This document shows positions 27,160-34,661 of a stretch of 64,000 bases of DNA, in pieces; position 1 is the first letter of the stretch, and every line of letters begins with the position of its first letter. The stretch lies in assembly GCA_934646865.1 (NCBI GenBank), contig CAKUEU010000001.1:1-64000 (forward strand), in the 5' to 3' direction. The notes under the pieces are model-generated. The model saw nothing but the letters and a program-made list of their open reading frames with translations, did no database searches and had not been told where the DNA came from. Source of the DNA: an uncultured Collinsella sp. (GTDB taxonomy: Bacteria > Actinomycetota > Coriobacteriia > Coriobacteriales > Coriobacteriaceae). The translations under genes and the position numbers were made by a program.

Positions 27160-27225
27160 AGCTCCCTTTGGGTACGTTGGAATCGGATACACGTTCGATT
27201 CCAACAAGCCCGAAGGGAGCTTTTC
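27160..27225 (+). promoter_or_regulatory. Long leader hairpin enclosing the ribosome binding site of the HAD gene
   Basis: AGCTCCCTTTGGG (27160-27172) pairs with CCCGAAGGGAGCT (27209-27221), one G-T pair; inside, TTGGAATCG (27177-27185) pairs with CGATTCCAA (27196-27204). The 3' arm contains AAGGGAG, the ribosome binding site for ATG 27227, and is followed by TTTT. It may act as terminator/attenuator or mask translation. Confidence 0.6.
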
Positions 27226-27226
27226 T

Positions 27227-28021
27227 ATGTTTAAACTGATTGCATCCGATATGGACGGCACACTGCTTGACGAAAACGGCCAGGTGCCTCCCGAGACCTA
27301 CGAGCTGATTCTGGCGCTACACGAGCATGGTGTGCATTTCGCCGCATCGTCAGGCCGTCGCTACGATCGCCTGTGCGAGTTCTTTGCGCCCGTTCGCGAC
27401 AAGATGGACTTTGTCGCAGCTAACGGCGCCCAGGTCTACGCCGACGGTAAGATGGTAGACCGTGAGGTGTATTCGCACCTGGCGATTCGAAGGCTTGCCC
27501 AAGCCGTTAGGACGTTTCCCAATCTGCATCTTGCGCTTTTTGACCGAACCAAGTCCTTCCTGCTCGATGACGAGTGCAAGTTCGTGCGTGAGGTCGATAA
27601 GGACCTTCCCAATGCCGAGCGCATTTGGGAGCTGCCCGATCCCAGCGTAAATATCATCAAAGCGAGTATCTTTTGCGACGACAGTGCGGTTATGGACAGT
27701 GCGTACGTGCTACAGCGCGAACTTGGTCAGCTCTTTACTTTTGCGCCTTCGGGCAACGCGTGGATTGATGCCATGCAGCCCGGTGTGTCGAAGGCCTCGG
27801 GCATCGCACAGCTCATGGAGCACTATGGCGTCGAACGCGACGAGGTCATGGCGTTTGGCGACTCGATGAACGACTACGAGATCATTCGCTTTGTCGGCAC
27901 GGGCTGCGCGATGGAAAACGCACGCCCCGCGCTCAAGGCAGTCGCCGATCGCGTGGTGGGGTGCAACCGCGACCACGCCGTCCAGCAGGAGCTCCGTCGC
28001 GTGCTGGAGAGTCTCGCCTAA
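27227..28021 (+). CDS. HAD-superfamily hydrolase, Cof type
   Basis: A 264-residue phosphatase of the Cof/IIB subfamily: catalytic DMDGTLLD (residues 6-13; nucleophile Asp6), SSGRRYDRL motif II, and GDSMNDYEII motif IV. Such enzymes dephosphorylate sugar phosphates or cofactors; the substrate is not predictable. Its ribosome binding site lies in a 22-bp hairpin. It converges on another Cof-type gene at 28099-28941, but the two differ clearly in sequence and are not a recent duplication. Confidence 0.85.
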   Translation: MFKLIASDMDGTLLDENGQVPPETYELILALHEHGVHFAASSGRRYDRLCEFFAPVRDKMDFVAANGAQVYADGKMVDREVYSHLAIRRLAQAVRTFPNLHLALFDRTKSFLLDDECKFVREVDKDLPNAERIWELPDPSVNIIKASIFCDDSAVMDSAYVLQRELGQLFTFAPSGNAWIDAMQPGVSKASGIAQLMEHYGVERDEVMAFGDSMNDYEIIRFVGTGCAMENARPALKAVADRVVGCNRDHAVQQELRRVLESLA

Positions 28022-28030
28022 TTCGGCAGA

Positions 28031-28070
28031 TGGGGACAGTCCTTGCGGCGCCCCGCGAAGAGTGTCCCCA
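28031..28070. repeat. 40-nt GGGGACA/TGTCCCC palindrome
   Basis: TGGGGACA (28031-28038) and TGTCCCCA (28063-28070) are inverted repeats flanking a GC-rich core. Its first 17 nt (28032-28048) recur with one change at 62109-62125. Confidence 0.6.
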
Positions 28071-28098
28071 AATTAGCTACCCTGCCGGGTTGCTGCTG

Positions 28099-28941
28099 CT
28101 AGGCGAGGGCGGCCATGATGGTGCGGGCGACGCCGTCGTGGTCGTTGTCGTATTCGGTGATGGCGTCGGCGGCCTCGCGGTCCTCGGTCTCGGCGTTGAT
28201 CATGGCCATGCCATGGCCCGCTGCCTGCAGCATGGGGATGTCGTTGATGTTGTCGCCGAACGCCCAGGCGTCGGCGAGACGCTCGCCCAAGTGCTCGCAT
28301 AGCCACGTGAGGGCCGTTCCCTTGGTGGCGCCCTCGCCCATGACCTCGATATTCATGGCGTACGAACGTGTGACCTCAATGCCTCCGAGCGTGTCGAGCG
28401 CCGCCGCGATGGCGTCGCGATCGGCGGGGTCGTGCCAGTACATAGCGATGCGTTCGAGCGTCTCGACCTCGTCGATTTTGCTGTCGATATCCATGTCGAT
28501 CGGCGTTCGTGTGCGCTTGAGCGAAGCCGCGATGTGGGGGTCGCCGCCGCAGAATTCGTCCAGGCGCGTGTAGAGCGAGCGGGGGAGGAAGCACTGCCCA
28601 TCCGCGAAGATATCGAAGGTCACATCGTGGCCGGCGGCGATGCGATGGACGCGATGGGCAATGCCGCGATCGAGTGGACGGCTCAAAATGCGTGTGGCGC
28701 GCGAGGCGTCGGTGGGCACATCGTCGTCGAGCTGCCAGACGCTGGCACCGTTGGCGCAGACCGCGTAGTGTACGGCGGGGTGGGCGAGGATGGGCTCAAA
28801 GATGCCCGACAGCGGACGCCCCGTGCAGGGCACAAACTCAATACCGCGGCGCGCAAGCTCGTCGAGCATCGCCCAGGTGGCATCGCTCATCTGCTTATCG
28901 CTCGTCAGCAGCGTTCCGTCCATATCGGAAAATACAATCAT
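28099..28941 (-). CDS. HAD-superfamily hydrolase, Cof type
   Basis: A 280-residue Cof-type phosphatase: FSDMDGTLLT (motif I near the N-terminus), PCTGRPLSGI (motif II) and AFGDNINDIPML (motif IV). The cap domain between residues 85 and 190 is unlike that of the neighbour at 27227. Substrate unknown. ATG 28941; AAAGGG lies 10 nt upstream, a rather distant ribosome binding site. The gene runs towards the other HAD gene and is followed on its strand by no close partner. Confidence 0.85.
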   Translation of the reverse strand: MIVFSDMDGTLLTSDKQMSDATWAMLDELARRGIEFVPCTGRPLSGIFEPILAHPAVHYAVCANGASVWQLDDDVPTDASRATRILSRPLDRGIAHRVHRIAAGHDVTFDIFADGQCFLPRSLYTRLDEFCGGDPHIAASLKRTRTPIDMDIDSKIDEVETLERIAMYWHDPADRDAIAAALDTLGGIEVTRSYAMNIEVMGEGATKGTALTWLCEHLGERLADAWAFGDNINDIPMLQAAGHGMAMINAETEDREAADAITEYDNDHDGVARTIMAALA

Positions 28942-29028
28942 TTGATGCAGCCCTTTCTACTGGCATAAAAAGCGTGGCCGAGGGCGGTGATGCCCTGGCC
29001 ACGCTCGGGTTCTATGACGGTCCGCGTC

Positions 29029-30447
29029 CTAGCGGTCGGCGAGCGGCTTATACTCCAGCGGCTCGATCACCGGACGATAGGCCGGGCGGATGATGCGATG
29101 CGCGCAGAAGAGCTCTTCCATGCGGTGCGCCGACCAGCCGGCCATGCGGGCGACGGCGAATAGCGGCGTAAAGAGCGTCTCGGGCACGCCGAGCATCTTG
29201 TAGATAAAGCCCGTGTACAGGTCGATGTTGGCGCAGATGGGCTTGGTCATGCCGTGGTCGCGCATCACCTGCGGGGCCAGGCGCTCGATGCGCTCGATGA
29301 GTGCGAACTCCTCGCCCAGATCCTTTTTGGCCGCCAGCGAGCGCGCGTAATGACGGCAGACCTCGGCGCGCGGGTCGCTCAGCGTGTAGACGGCGTGGCC
29401 CATACCGTAGATGAGGCCCGTGCCGTCGAAGGCCTGCTTGTCGAGGATCTTGCCCAGGTAGGCTGCGACCTCGTCCTCGTCCTCCCAATTGGAGACATGC
29501 GCACGGATGTCCTCGTGCATGGACACGACCTTGGCGTTGGCGCCGCCGTGGCGCGGACCCTTGAGCGAGCCGATAGCCGCGGCGTAGGCGGAATACGGGT
29601 CGGTGGCCGAGGAGGACAGCACGCGGCAGGCAAACGTGGAATTGTTGCCGCCGCCGTGCTCGGCATGCAGCATGAGCATCACGTCGAGCAGCATGGCTTC
29701 GTCGCGGGTGAACGCCATGCCGCCGCGCAACACCTGCAGGATGGTCTCAGCGGTGGAGAGGCCGGGTGTGGGGTGCGGTACGTGAACCTCGGAGCCGCGG
29801 CGCTTGGCGACCGAGGCCATATGCGCGAAGGCGGCGATGCGGGGGAGACGGGCGAGCATGGAGATGGCGACGTCGATTTCGTGCTCGGGTGTAATGGCGT
29901 CGGGCTCGGCGTCGAAGGCGTAGAGCAGCAGCACGGCGCGCTGAAGCACATTCATGATGCTCGACGACACCGTGGTCATGGGGAACTCGCGGACGTATTC
30001 GTCGCTCAGGTGCCTAAAAGCACCCAGGCGTTCGCAAAAACCGTCGAGTTCCTCTTTGGTGGGCAGCGAGCCCGTGATGAGCAGGTAGGCGACCTCTTCG
30101 TAGCCATAGCGATCCTCGGCCTGGGCGTTGTTGACCAGGTCTTCGATGCTGTAGCCACGAAGCGTGAGTTTGCCCTGATCGGGCACGACCTTTCCGTCGA
30201 CCTTGTTGTAGCCATGCACATCCGAGATACGGGTGAGACCCGCGACCACGCCCGAGCCATCGGCATTGCGCAGGCCGCGCTTGACGTTGTGCTCTACGAA
30301 CAGGCCCTCGTCGTACGGGGCGGTCGGCAGGCCGTGGTAGAGGTTTTCGCTTTCGGGCGAAATCTGACGGCTCGCCTCGTAATCCAGAACCAGGCGGCTC
30401 AGATGATCGTCGAAGCGGTAGTAGATTTTCTTGGCGTCGTAGGCCAT
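29029..30447 (-). CDS. gltA: Citrate synthase
   Basis: A 472-residue type I citrate synthase that condenses oxaloacetate and acetyl-CoA. The active-site triad is visible: His in LHAEHGGGNNSTF, His in YGMGHAVYTLSDPR and Asp in CANIDLYTGFIYKML; GPRHGGANAKV is the CoA-binding block. The N-terminal 60 residues are longer than in E. coli. A 2-methylcitrate synthase cannot be fully excluded, but no prp genes are nearby. GAGAGGAG lies before the ATG. No other Krebs-cycle gene is in the window, so it may feed a branch making 2-oxoglutarate for glutamate. Confidence 0.9.
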   Translation of the reverse strand: MAYDAKKIYYRFDDHLSRLVLDYEASRQISPESENLYHGLPTAPYDEGLFVEHNVKRGLRNADGSGVVAGLTRISDVHGYNKVDGKVVPDQGKLTLRGYSIEDLVNNAQAEDRYGYEEVAYLLITGSLPTKEELDGFCERLGAFRHLSDEYVREFPMTTVSSSIMNVLQRAVLLLYAFDAEPDAITPEHEIDVAISMLARLPRIAAFAHMASVAKRRGSEVHVPHPTPGLSTAETILQVLRGGMAFTRDEAMLLDVMLMLHAEHGGGNNSTFACRVLSSSATDPYSAYAAAIGSLKGPRHGGANAKVVSMHEDIRAHVSNWEDEDEVAAYLGKILDKQAFDGTGLIYGMGHAVYTLSDPRAEVCRHYARSLAAKKDLGEEFALIERIERLAPQVMRDHGMTKPICANIDLYTGFIYKMLGVPETLFTPLFAVARMAGWSAHRMEELFCAHRIIRPAYRPVIEPLEYKPLADR

Positions 30448-30524
30448 GCGCGCTCCTCTCCGGTCCGCTTTGGGGCCGCGCGCTTGGACGATATGACGTC
30501 AAGCTGCCCCGAGCGGCTTGTTCG

Positions 30525-30812
30525 CTACAGGCGGTACATAAAGTTGAAGACGTCCTCGCGCTGGATGGACACGTTGACGCCCGAAAGCTCGCCGGCCTCG
30601 GCCAGGGCCTTCTGCAGCTCAGCGAAGTCGAGCTTGGACTCGGCGGTATCGGCCAGCATGGTCATGGTGAAGATGTCCTCGATAATGGATTGCGTGATGT
30701 CGCGGATGTCGACGTTGGCCTCGCCCAGGACACGGGTGACGCCGGCGACGATGCCGGGGCGGTTCTTGCCAAGGACGGTGATGACGATACGGGAGGACGA
30801 GATCTCGGCCAT
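30525..30812 (-). CDS. ACT domain protein (UPF0237 family)
   Basis: A 95-residue stand-alone protein with an ACT fold: RIVITVLGKNRPGIVAGVTR at residues 8-27, followed by IRDITQSIIEDIFTMTMLAD. Such proteins bind small ligands, often amino acids, and are thought to be regulatory; the target is unknown. It lies 77 nt upstream of citrate synthase on the same strand, so they may be cotranscribed. AAAGGG precedes the ATG. Confidence 0.8.
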   Translation of the reverse strand: MAEISSSRIVITVLGKNRPGIVAGVTRVLGEANVDIRDITQSIIEDIFTMTMLADTAESKLDFAELQKALAEAGELSGVNVSIQREDVFNFMYRL

Positions 30813-31005
30813 GGGAAACCCTTTCGCGTGATTGCGGCGCGCGCGGGGCGCTCCGCTACGGTACAGTGTTCATCATTGTACCTGTCTGGCGCCAAAAGAG
30901 GTGCGCTTACAGCGGCGTTACACGTCTGCAACATGGGCGAAGGGGCGACAGGGTGCGTGTCCGCTGCGGTTGGCCACGCCGCGTTGCACAAAGACCGTGA
31001 ACCTT

Positions 31006-31034
31006 TTGTGGGACGCGCGGCGCCGTGGTACCAT
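31006..31034 (+). promoter_or_regulatory. Promoter of rpmE
   Basis: TTGTGG (31006-31011) and TACCAT (31029-31034) are spaced 17 nt apart, in the 306-nt gap between the ACT gene and rpmE. The rest of the gap shows no gene. Confidence 0.55.
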
Positions 31035-31047
31035 AGCCGAGTTTGTT

Positions 31048-31096
31048 GTCTTGGTCGGAAACCAAGACGCCTTATGCGCTGATCGGTAACCAGCGC
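31048..31096 (+). ncRNA. Paired-hairpin leader of rpmE, putative L31 autoregulatory element
   Basis: Two hairpins lie between promoter and ribosome binding site: GTCTTGGT/ACCAAGAC (31048-31055, 31061-31068) and GCGCTG/CAGCGC (31076-31081, 31091-31096). Both have the same loop-side motif, TCGGAAACCA and TCGGTAACCA. Ribosomal protein leaders for L31 are known in several lineages; this would be one of that kind, by position and structure. Confidence 0.5.
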
Positions 31097-31118
31097 CTGA
31101 CCAATAAGGAGTCCTACC

Positions 31119-31544
31119 ATGAAGCAGGGTATCCATCCCCAGTATGTCGAGTGCACGGTGACGTGCTCCTGCGGCAACACCTTCAAGACGCACGCTACTG
31201 TGTCCGAGATGAAGGTCGAGCTTTGCAACGAGTGCCACCCGTTCTACACCGGCCAGCAGAAGTTTGTCGACACCGGTGGACGCGTCCAGCGCTTCGCCGA
31301 CAAGTTCGGTGGCGCCGCTGCCGCCCAGCTCAAGAAGGCCGAGGAGGCCAAGGCTGCCAAGGCCGCCAAGGCTGCTGAGGCCGAGGCCGCTCGCAAGGCC
31401 GCCGCTGAGGCTAAGGCTGCCGAGAAGGCTAAGCGTGCTGCTAAGTTTGCCGAGGAGGCTGCCAAGCAGGCCGCCGAGGCTCCCGCAGAGGCTCCCGTCG
31501 AGGAGGCCGCTGCCGAGGCCGAGACCACCGAGGCTGCTGAGTAA
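31119..31544 (+). CDS. rpmE: 50S ribosomal protein L31 with long Ala/Lys/Glu tail
   Basis: Residues 1-66 are a zinc-type L31 ([40 protein letters not shown]), with cysteines 12, 16, 18, 36 and 39 around the metal. Residues 67-141 are an added tail, Ala-Lys-Glu rich and likely helical, ending acidic. L31 bridges the two subunits and normally has about 70-90 residues. AAGGAG precedes the ATG. A strong terminator follows, so the gene is monocistronic. Confidence 0.94.
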   Translation: MKQGIHPQYVECTVTCSCGNTFKTHATVSEMKVELCNECHPFYTGQQKFVDTGGRVQRFADKFGGAAAAQLKKAEEAKAAKAAKAAEAEAARKAAAEAKAAEKAKRAAKFAEEAAKQAAEAPAEAPVEEAAAEAETTEAAE

Positions 31545-31581
31545 ATAGCTCGCCGCGGAATCACTCGCATTCATGGCATGA

Positions 31582-31616
31582 GGGCCGTGCATCCATTTGG
31601 ATGCGCGGCCCTTTTT
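31582..31616 (+). terminator. Intrinsic terminator of rpmE
   Basis: GGGCCGTGCATCC (31582-31594) pairs with GGATGCGCGGCCC (31599-31611) with one mismatched step, loop ATTT, then TTTTT. Confidence 0.9.
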
Positions 31617-31628
31617 CTTTTTAAATTA

Positions 31629-31655
31629 GTGCAAACTAACCTGTTCCCATGGCAC
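31629..31655. repeat. Degenerate relative of the 35-nt family E repeat
   Basis: GTGC (31629-31632) and GGCAC (31651-31655) flank a core TAACCTGTTCCCA (31637-31649) that resembles the core of the repeats at 31689 and 43811. It may be a decayed copy. Confidence 0.35.
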
Positions 31656-31688
31656 CACATGGCAGAGAGGCGGCGTTTGCCCAGATAG

Positions 31689-31723
31689 ACCTGCCAAAAT
31701 TAACCTGTCCCATTGTGGCAGGT
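31689..31723. repeat. 35-nt inverted repeat, family E copy 1
   Basis: ACCTGCCA (31689-31696) and TGGCAGGT (31716-31723) are perfect inverted arms. The copy at 43811-43845, just before a serine recombinase gene, has the same length and differs at four positions. Confidence 0.75.
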
Positions 31724-31744
31724 TGGTCGTAGTTATTACGTGGC

Positions 31745-31758
31745 GGTCGAGCTCGACC
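31745..31758. promoter_or_regulatory. 14-nt palindrome upstream of secA
   Basis: GGTCGAGCTCGACC is a perfect palindrome 96 nt before secA; TACAAT at 31787-31792 downstream could be a -10 box without a good -35. An operator is possible but unproven. Confidence 0.3.
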
Positions 31759-31853
31759 GTATAGGCCGCGCCTTGTTTGGCTAAAGTACAATCATCTGTG
31801 TTTAACTCGCCCGCAGCTGCACGGCGTGGGCGATGGCCAAAAAGGAAAACCAC

Positions 31854-34661
31854 ATGGGATTCATGTCAAAGCTGCTGTCCTTTGGATCCGATAAGGACCT
31901 TAAGCGCTACTACAAGATCGTCGACCAGATCAACGGTCTTGAGCCCCAGTTTGAGAAGATGACCGAGGAGGAACTCCGCGCCCAGACCGATAAGTTCCGC
32001 GAGCGTTACGCCAACGGCGAGTCGCTCGACGACATGCTTCCCGAGGCCTTTGCCACCGTGCGTGAGGCTTCCAAGCGCATCACGGGCATGCGCCACTTTG
32101 ACGTACAGCTCATCGGCGCCATGGCGCTTCATGAGGGTCATATTGCCGAGATGAAGACCGGCGAGGGCAAGACGCTCGTCTCCACCTTGGCCGGCTACCT
32201 CAACGCTATCGCCGGCAAGGGCGTGCATGTCGTTACCGTCAACGATTACCTGGCAAAGCGCGACTCCGAGTGGATGGGCCGCATCTACAAGTACCTGGGC
32301 ATGACCGTCGGTCTGCTCCAGAACAACATGCCGCTCGAGCTCAAGCGCCCGGCCTACCAGGCCGACGTCACCTACGGCACCAACTCCGAGTTCGGCTTTG
32401 ATTACCTGCGCGACAACATGGTCACCCGTCCCGAGCAGCGCGTGCAGCGCGGTCACAACTACGCCATCGTCGACGAGGTCGACTCCATCCTGATCGATGA
32501 GGCCAGGACGCCGCTCATTATCTCGGGCGCCGGCACTAAGTCCGCCAGCACCTACAAGGACTTCGCGCGTGCCGTGCGTGGCCTTGAGCGCGGCGAGGAC
32601 GTGTCGCACGACATGCTTACCGCCACCGAGGATGTTGAGCCCACGGGCGACTACGTCATGGACGAGGCCAAGCACACCATTGCTGCCACCGAGCGCGGCC
32701 TTAAGAAAATCGAGCGCCGCTTGGGTATCGATGACATCTATGCCGATCTCTCCGGCCAGCTGGTCAACCACCTGCAGCAGGCGCTGAAGGCCCAGTACAT
32801 GTTCCACCGCGATAAGCAGTACGTGGTCACCAACGGCGAGGTCAAGATCGTCGACGAGTTCACCGGCCGCATTATGGAAGGCCGCCGTTACTCCGAGGGC
32901 CTGCACCAGGCCATTGAGGCCAAAGAGGGTGTGCTCGTGCGCGAGGAGAACCAGACACTCGCCACCATCACCCTGCAGAACTACTTCCGCCTGTATGACA
33001 AGCTCTCTGGCATGACCGGCACGGCGCTCACCGAGGACGCCGAGTTCCGCGAGATCTACAAGCTGCCCGTCGAGGTCATTCCCCCCAACAAGCCCGTGCA
33101 GCGTGTTGACCACGAGGACCTGGTCTACCGCACCATTCAGGCTAAATACAACGCCGTTGCCGACGACGTTGAGCGTCGTCACGCCAAGGGCCAGCCGGTC
33201 CTGGTGGGCACCGTCTCCATCGAGAGCTCCGAGAAGCTGTCTGCCGCCCTCACCAAGCGCGGCATCGCGCACGAGGTCCTCAACGCCAAGCACCACGAGC
33301 GCGAGGCCCATATCGTGGCCCAGGCAGGACGTTACGGTGCCGTGACCATTGCCACCAACATGGCCGGTCGTGGCACCGACATCCTGCTGGGCGGCAACCC
33401 CGACGAGCTGGTGCGCGAACGCCTGGAGTACGAGGGCCTGACCATGGAAGACGTGACGCCCGAGCAGCTCGAGCAGTTTAACGCCGAGGCCAAGGAGACC
33501 TGCAAGGCCGAGCGCGAGCGCGTGCTTGCCGCCGGCGGCCTGACCGTTATCGGTACCGAGCGCCATGAGTCTCGCCGTATTGACAACCAGCTGCGTGGCC
33601 GTTCCGGCCGTCAGGGCGATCCGGGCGAGACCCAGTTCTACCTGTCGCTCGAGGATGACCTCATGCGCCTGTTCGGCGGCGACAGGATGGACCGCGTCTC
33701 CAAGATGATGGTCACGGCCGACATGGGCGACGACATGCCCATCCAGCACAAGATTATTTCCAAGGCCGTCGAGAGCGCCCAGCACAAGGTCGAGAGCATC
33801 AACTTCTCCATGCGTAAGAGCGTTCTTGAGTACGACGACGTTATGAACAAGCAGCGCCAGGTCATCTACGCCGAGCGCGACAAGATTCTGGACGGCAAGG
33901 ACCTGACCGACCACATCACCGAGGTCATGCACGATACCGTGTACCGCTGCGTGCAGGAGTTCTGCACCAAGGACAGCCACGAGGGCGAGCGCGATCTTGA
34001 GGGCCTGCGTAAGTGGGTCGTCGAGCTGACCGGGCATATCGATACCCCTCAGTTCCCCGACGAGGACTTTGAAGCCCTGGCTGCCGATGTCTTGGCCTAT
34101 GTTGAGAAGTGCTACAACATGAAGGCCGAGCGTCTGGGCGAGGACCTGATGCGCGAGCTCAATACCCAGGTCATGCTGCGCGTCATCGATACCCGCTGGA
34201 TGAACTACCTGCAGGAGATGGACTACCTCAAGACCGGCATCGGCCTGCGCGGCTTTGGCCAGCGCGACCCGCTGGTTGAGTACAAGACCGAGGCCTACGG
34301 CGCGTTCCAGATACTCGTCGATACCATGTATGAGGATTACCTGCGCACGGTTCTGCGCATCGAGATCAAGGCTGCCCCGCGTGCCGTGGAGCACAAGGAG
34401 GAGCCCGCGCTCGAGGGCGCGCACTTCTCCGGTCCTGCCGAGGTCGATGGTGACAACGGCGACTCGGTGCTGCGCAAGCAGGCGCAGGTGCAGGCCCGCA
34501 CGGCTGTTCAAGGCGGACCGGCTGCCGTCAACAACGGTGGCAAGGTGACCACCTATCGCAAGTCCGAGAGCGACGATCCGTACGTCAACGTGGGCCGCAA
34601 CGACCTTTGCCCCTGCGGTAGCGGCAAGAAGTTTAAGTACTGCCACGGCAGGAATCGTTAA
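31854..34661 (+). CDS. secA: Preprotein translocase ATPase SecA
   Basis: A 935-residue motor of the Sec pathway. Walker A is GEGKT (residues 103-107); YGTNSEFGFDYLRDNM, DEVDSILIDEARTPLI and the second nucleotide domain (ATNMAGRGTDILLGGN) follow; the end has the zinc-binding SEC-C motif CPCGSGKKFKYCHG. ATG 31854 is chosen because AAAGG lies 8 nt upstream; an in-frame ATG at 31833 lacks a ribosome binding site. The stop overlaps the prfB start by one base, as in many Gram-positive bacteria. Confidence 0.97.
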   Translation: MGFMSKLLSFGSDKDLKRYYKIVDQINGLEPQFEKMTEEELRAQTDKFRERYANGESLDDMLPEAFATVREASKRITGMRHFDVQLIGAMALHEGHIAEMKTGEGKTLVSTLAGYLNAIAGKGVHVVTVNDYLAKRDSEWMGRIYKYLGMTVGLLQNNMPLELKRPAYQADVTYGTNSEFGFDYLRDNMVTRPEQRVQRGHNYAIVDEVDSILIDEARTPLIISGAGTKSASTYKDFARAVRGLERGEDVSHDMLTATEDVEPTGDYVMDEAKHTIAATERGLKKIERRLGIDDIYADLSGQLVNHLQQALKAQYMFHRDKQYVVTNGEVKIVDEFTGRIMEGRRYSEGLHQAIEAKEGVLVREENQTLATITLQNYFRLYDKLSGMTGTALTEDAEFREIYKLPVEVIPPNKPVQRVDHEDLVYRTIQAKYNAVADDVERRHAKGQPVLVGTVSIESSEKLSAALTKRGIAHEVLNAKHHEREAHIVAQAGRYGAVTIATNMAGRGTDILLGGNPDELVRERLEYEGLTMEDVTPEQLEQFNAEAKETCKAERERVLAAGGLTVIGTERHESRRIDNQLRGRSGRQGDPGETQFYLSLEDDLMRLFGGDRMDRVSKMMVTADMGDDMPIQHKIISKAVESAQHKVESINFSMRKSVLEYDDVMNKQRQVIYAERDKILDGKDLTDHITEVMHDTVYRCVQEFCTKDSHEGERDLEGLRKWVVELTGHIDTPQFPDEDFEALAADVLAYVEKCYNMKAERLGEDLMRELNTQVMLRVIDTRWMNYLQEMDYLKTGIGLRGFGQRDPLVEYKTEAYGAFQILVDTMYEDYLRTVLRIEIKAAPRAVEHKEEPALEGAHFSGPAEVDGDNGDSVLRKQAQVQARTAVQGGPAAVNNGGKVTTYRKSESDDPYVNVGRNDLCPCGSGKKFKYCHGRNR

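Noticed and set aside
27227-28941. Recent duplication of the two convergent Cof-type phosphatase genes
   Set aside because: Apart from the short HAD motifs the proteins differ throughout, including the cap domain.
31866-34646. Open frame of more than 900 codons antisense to secA (and similar long antisense frames opposite gltB, rpoA, ftsX-rnr and the PBP gene)
   Set aside because: They lack ribosome binding sites and family motifs, and follow from high-GC codon bias on the coding strand, where the genuine genes show full family signatures.
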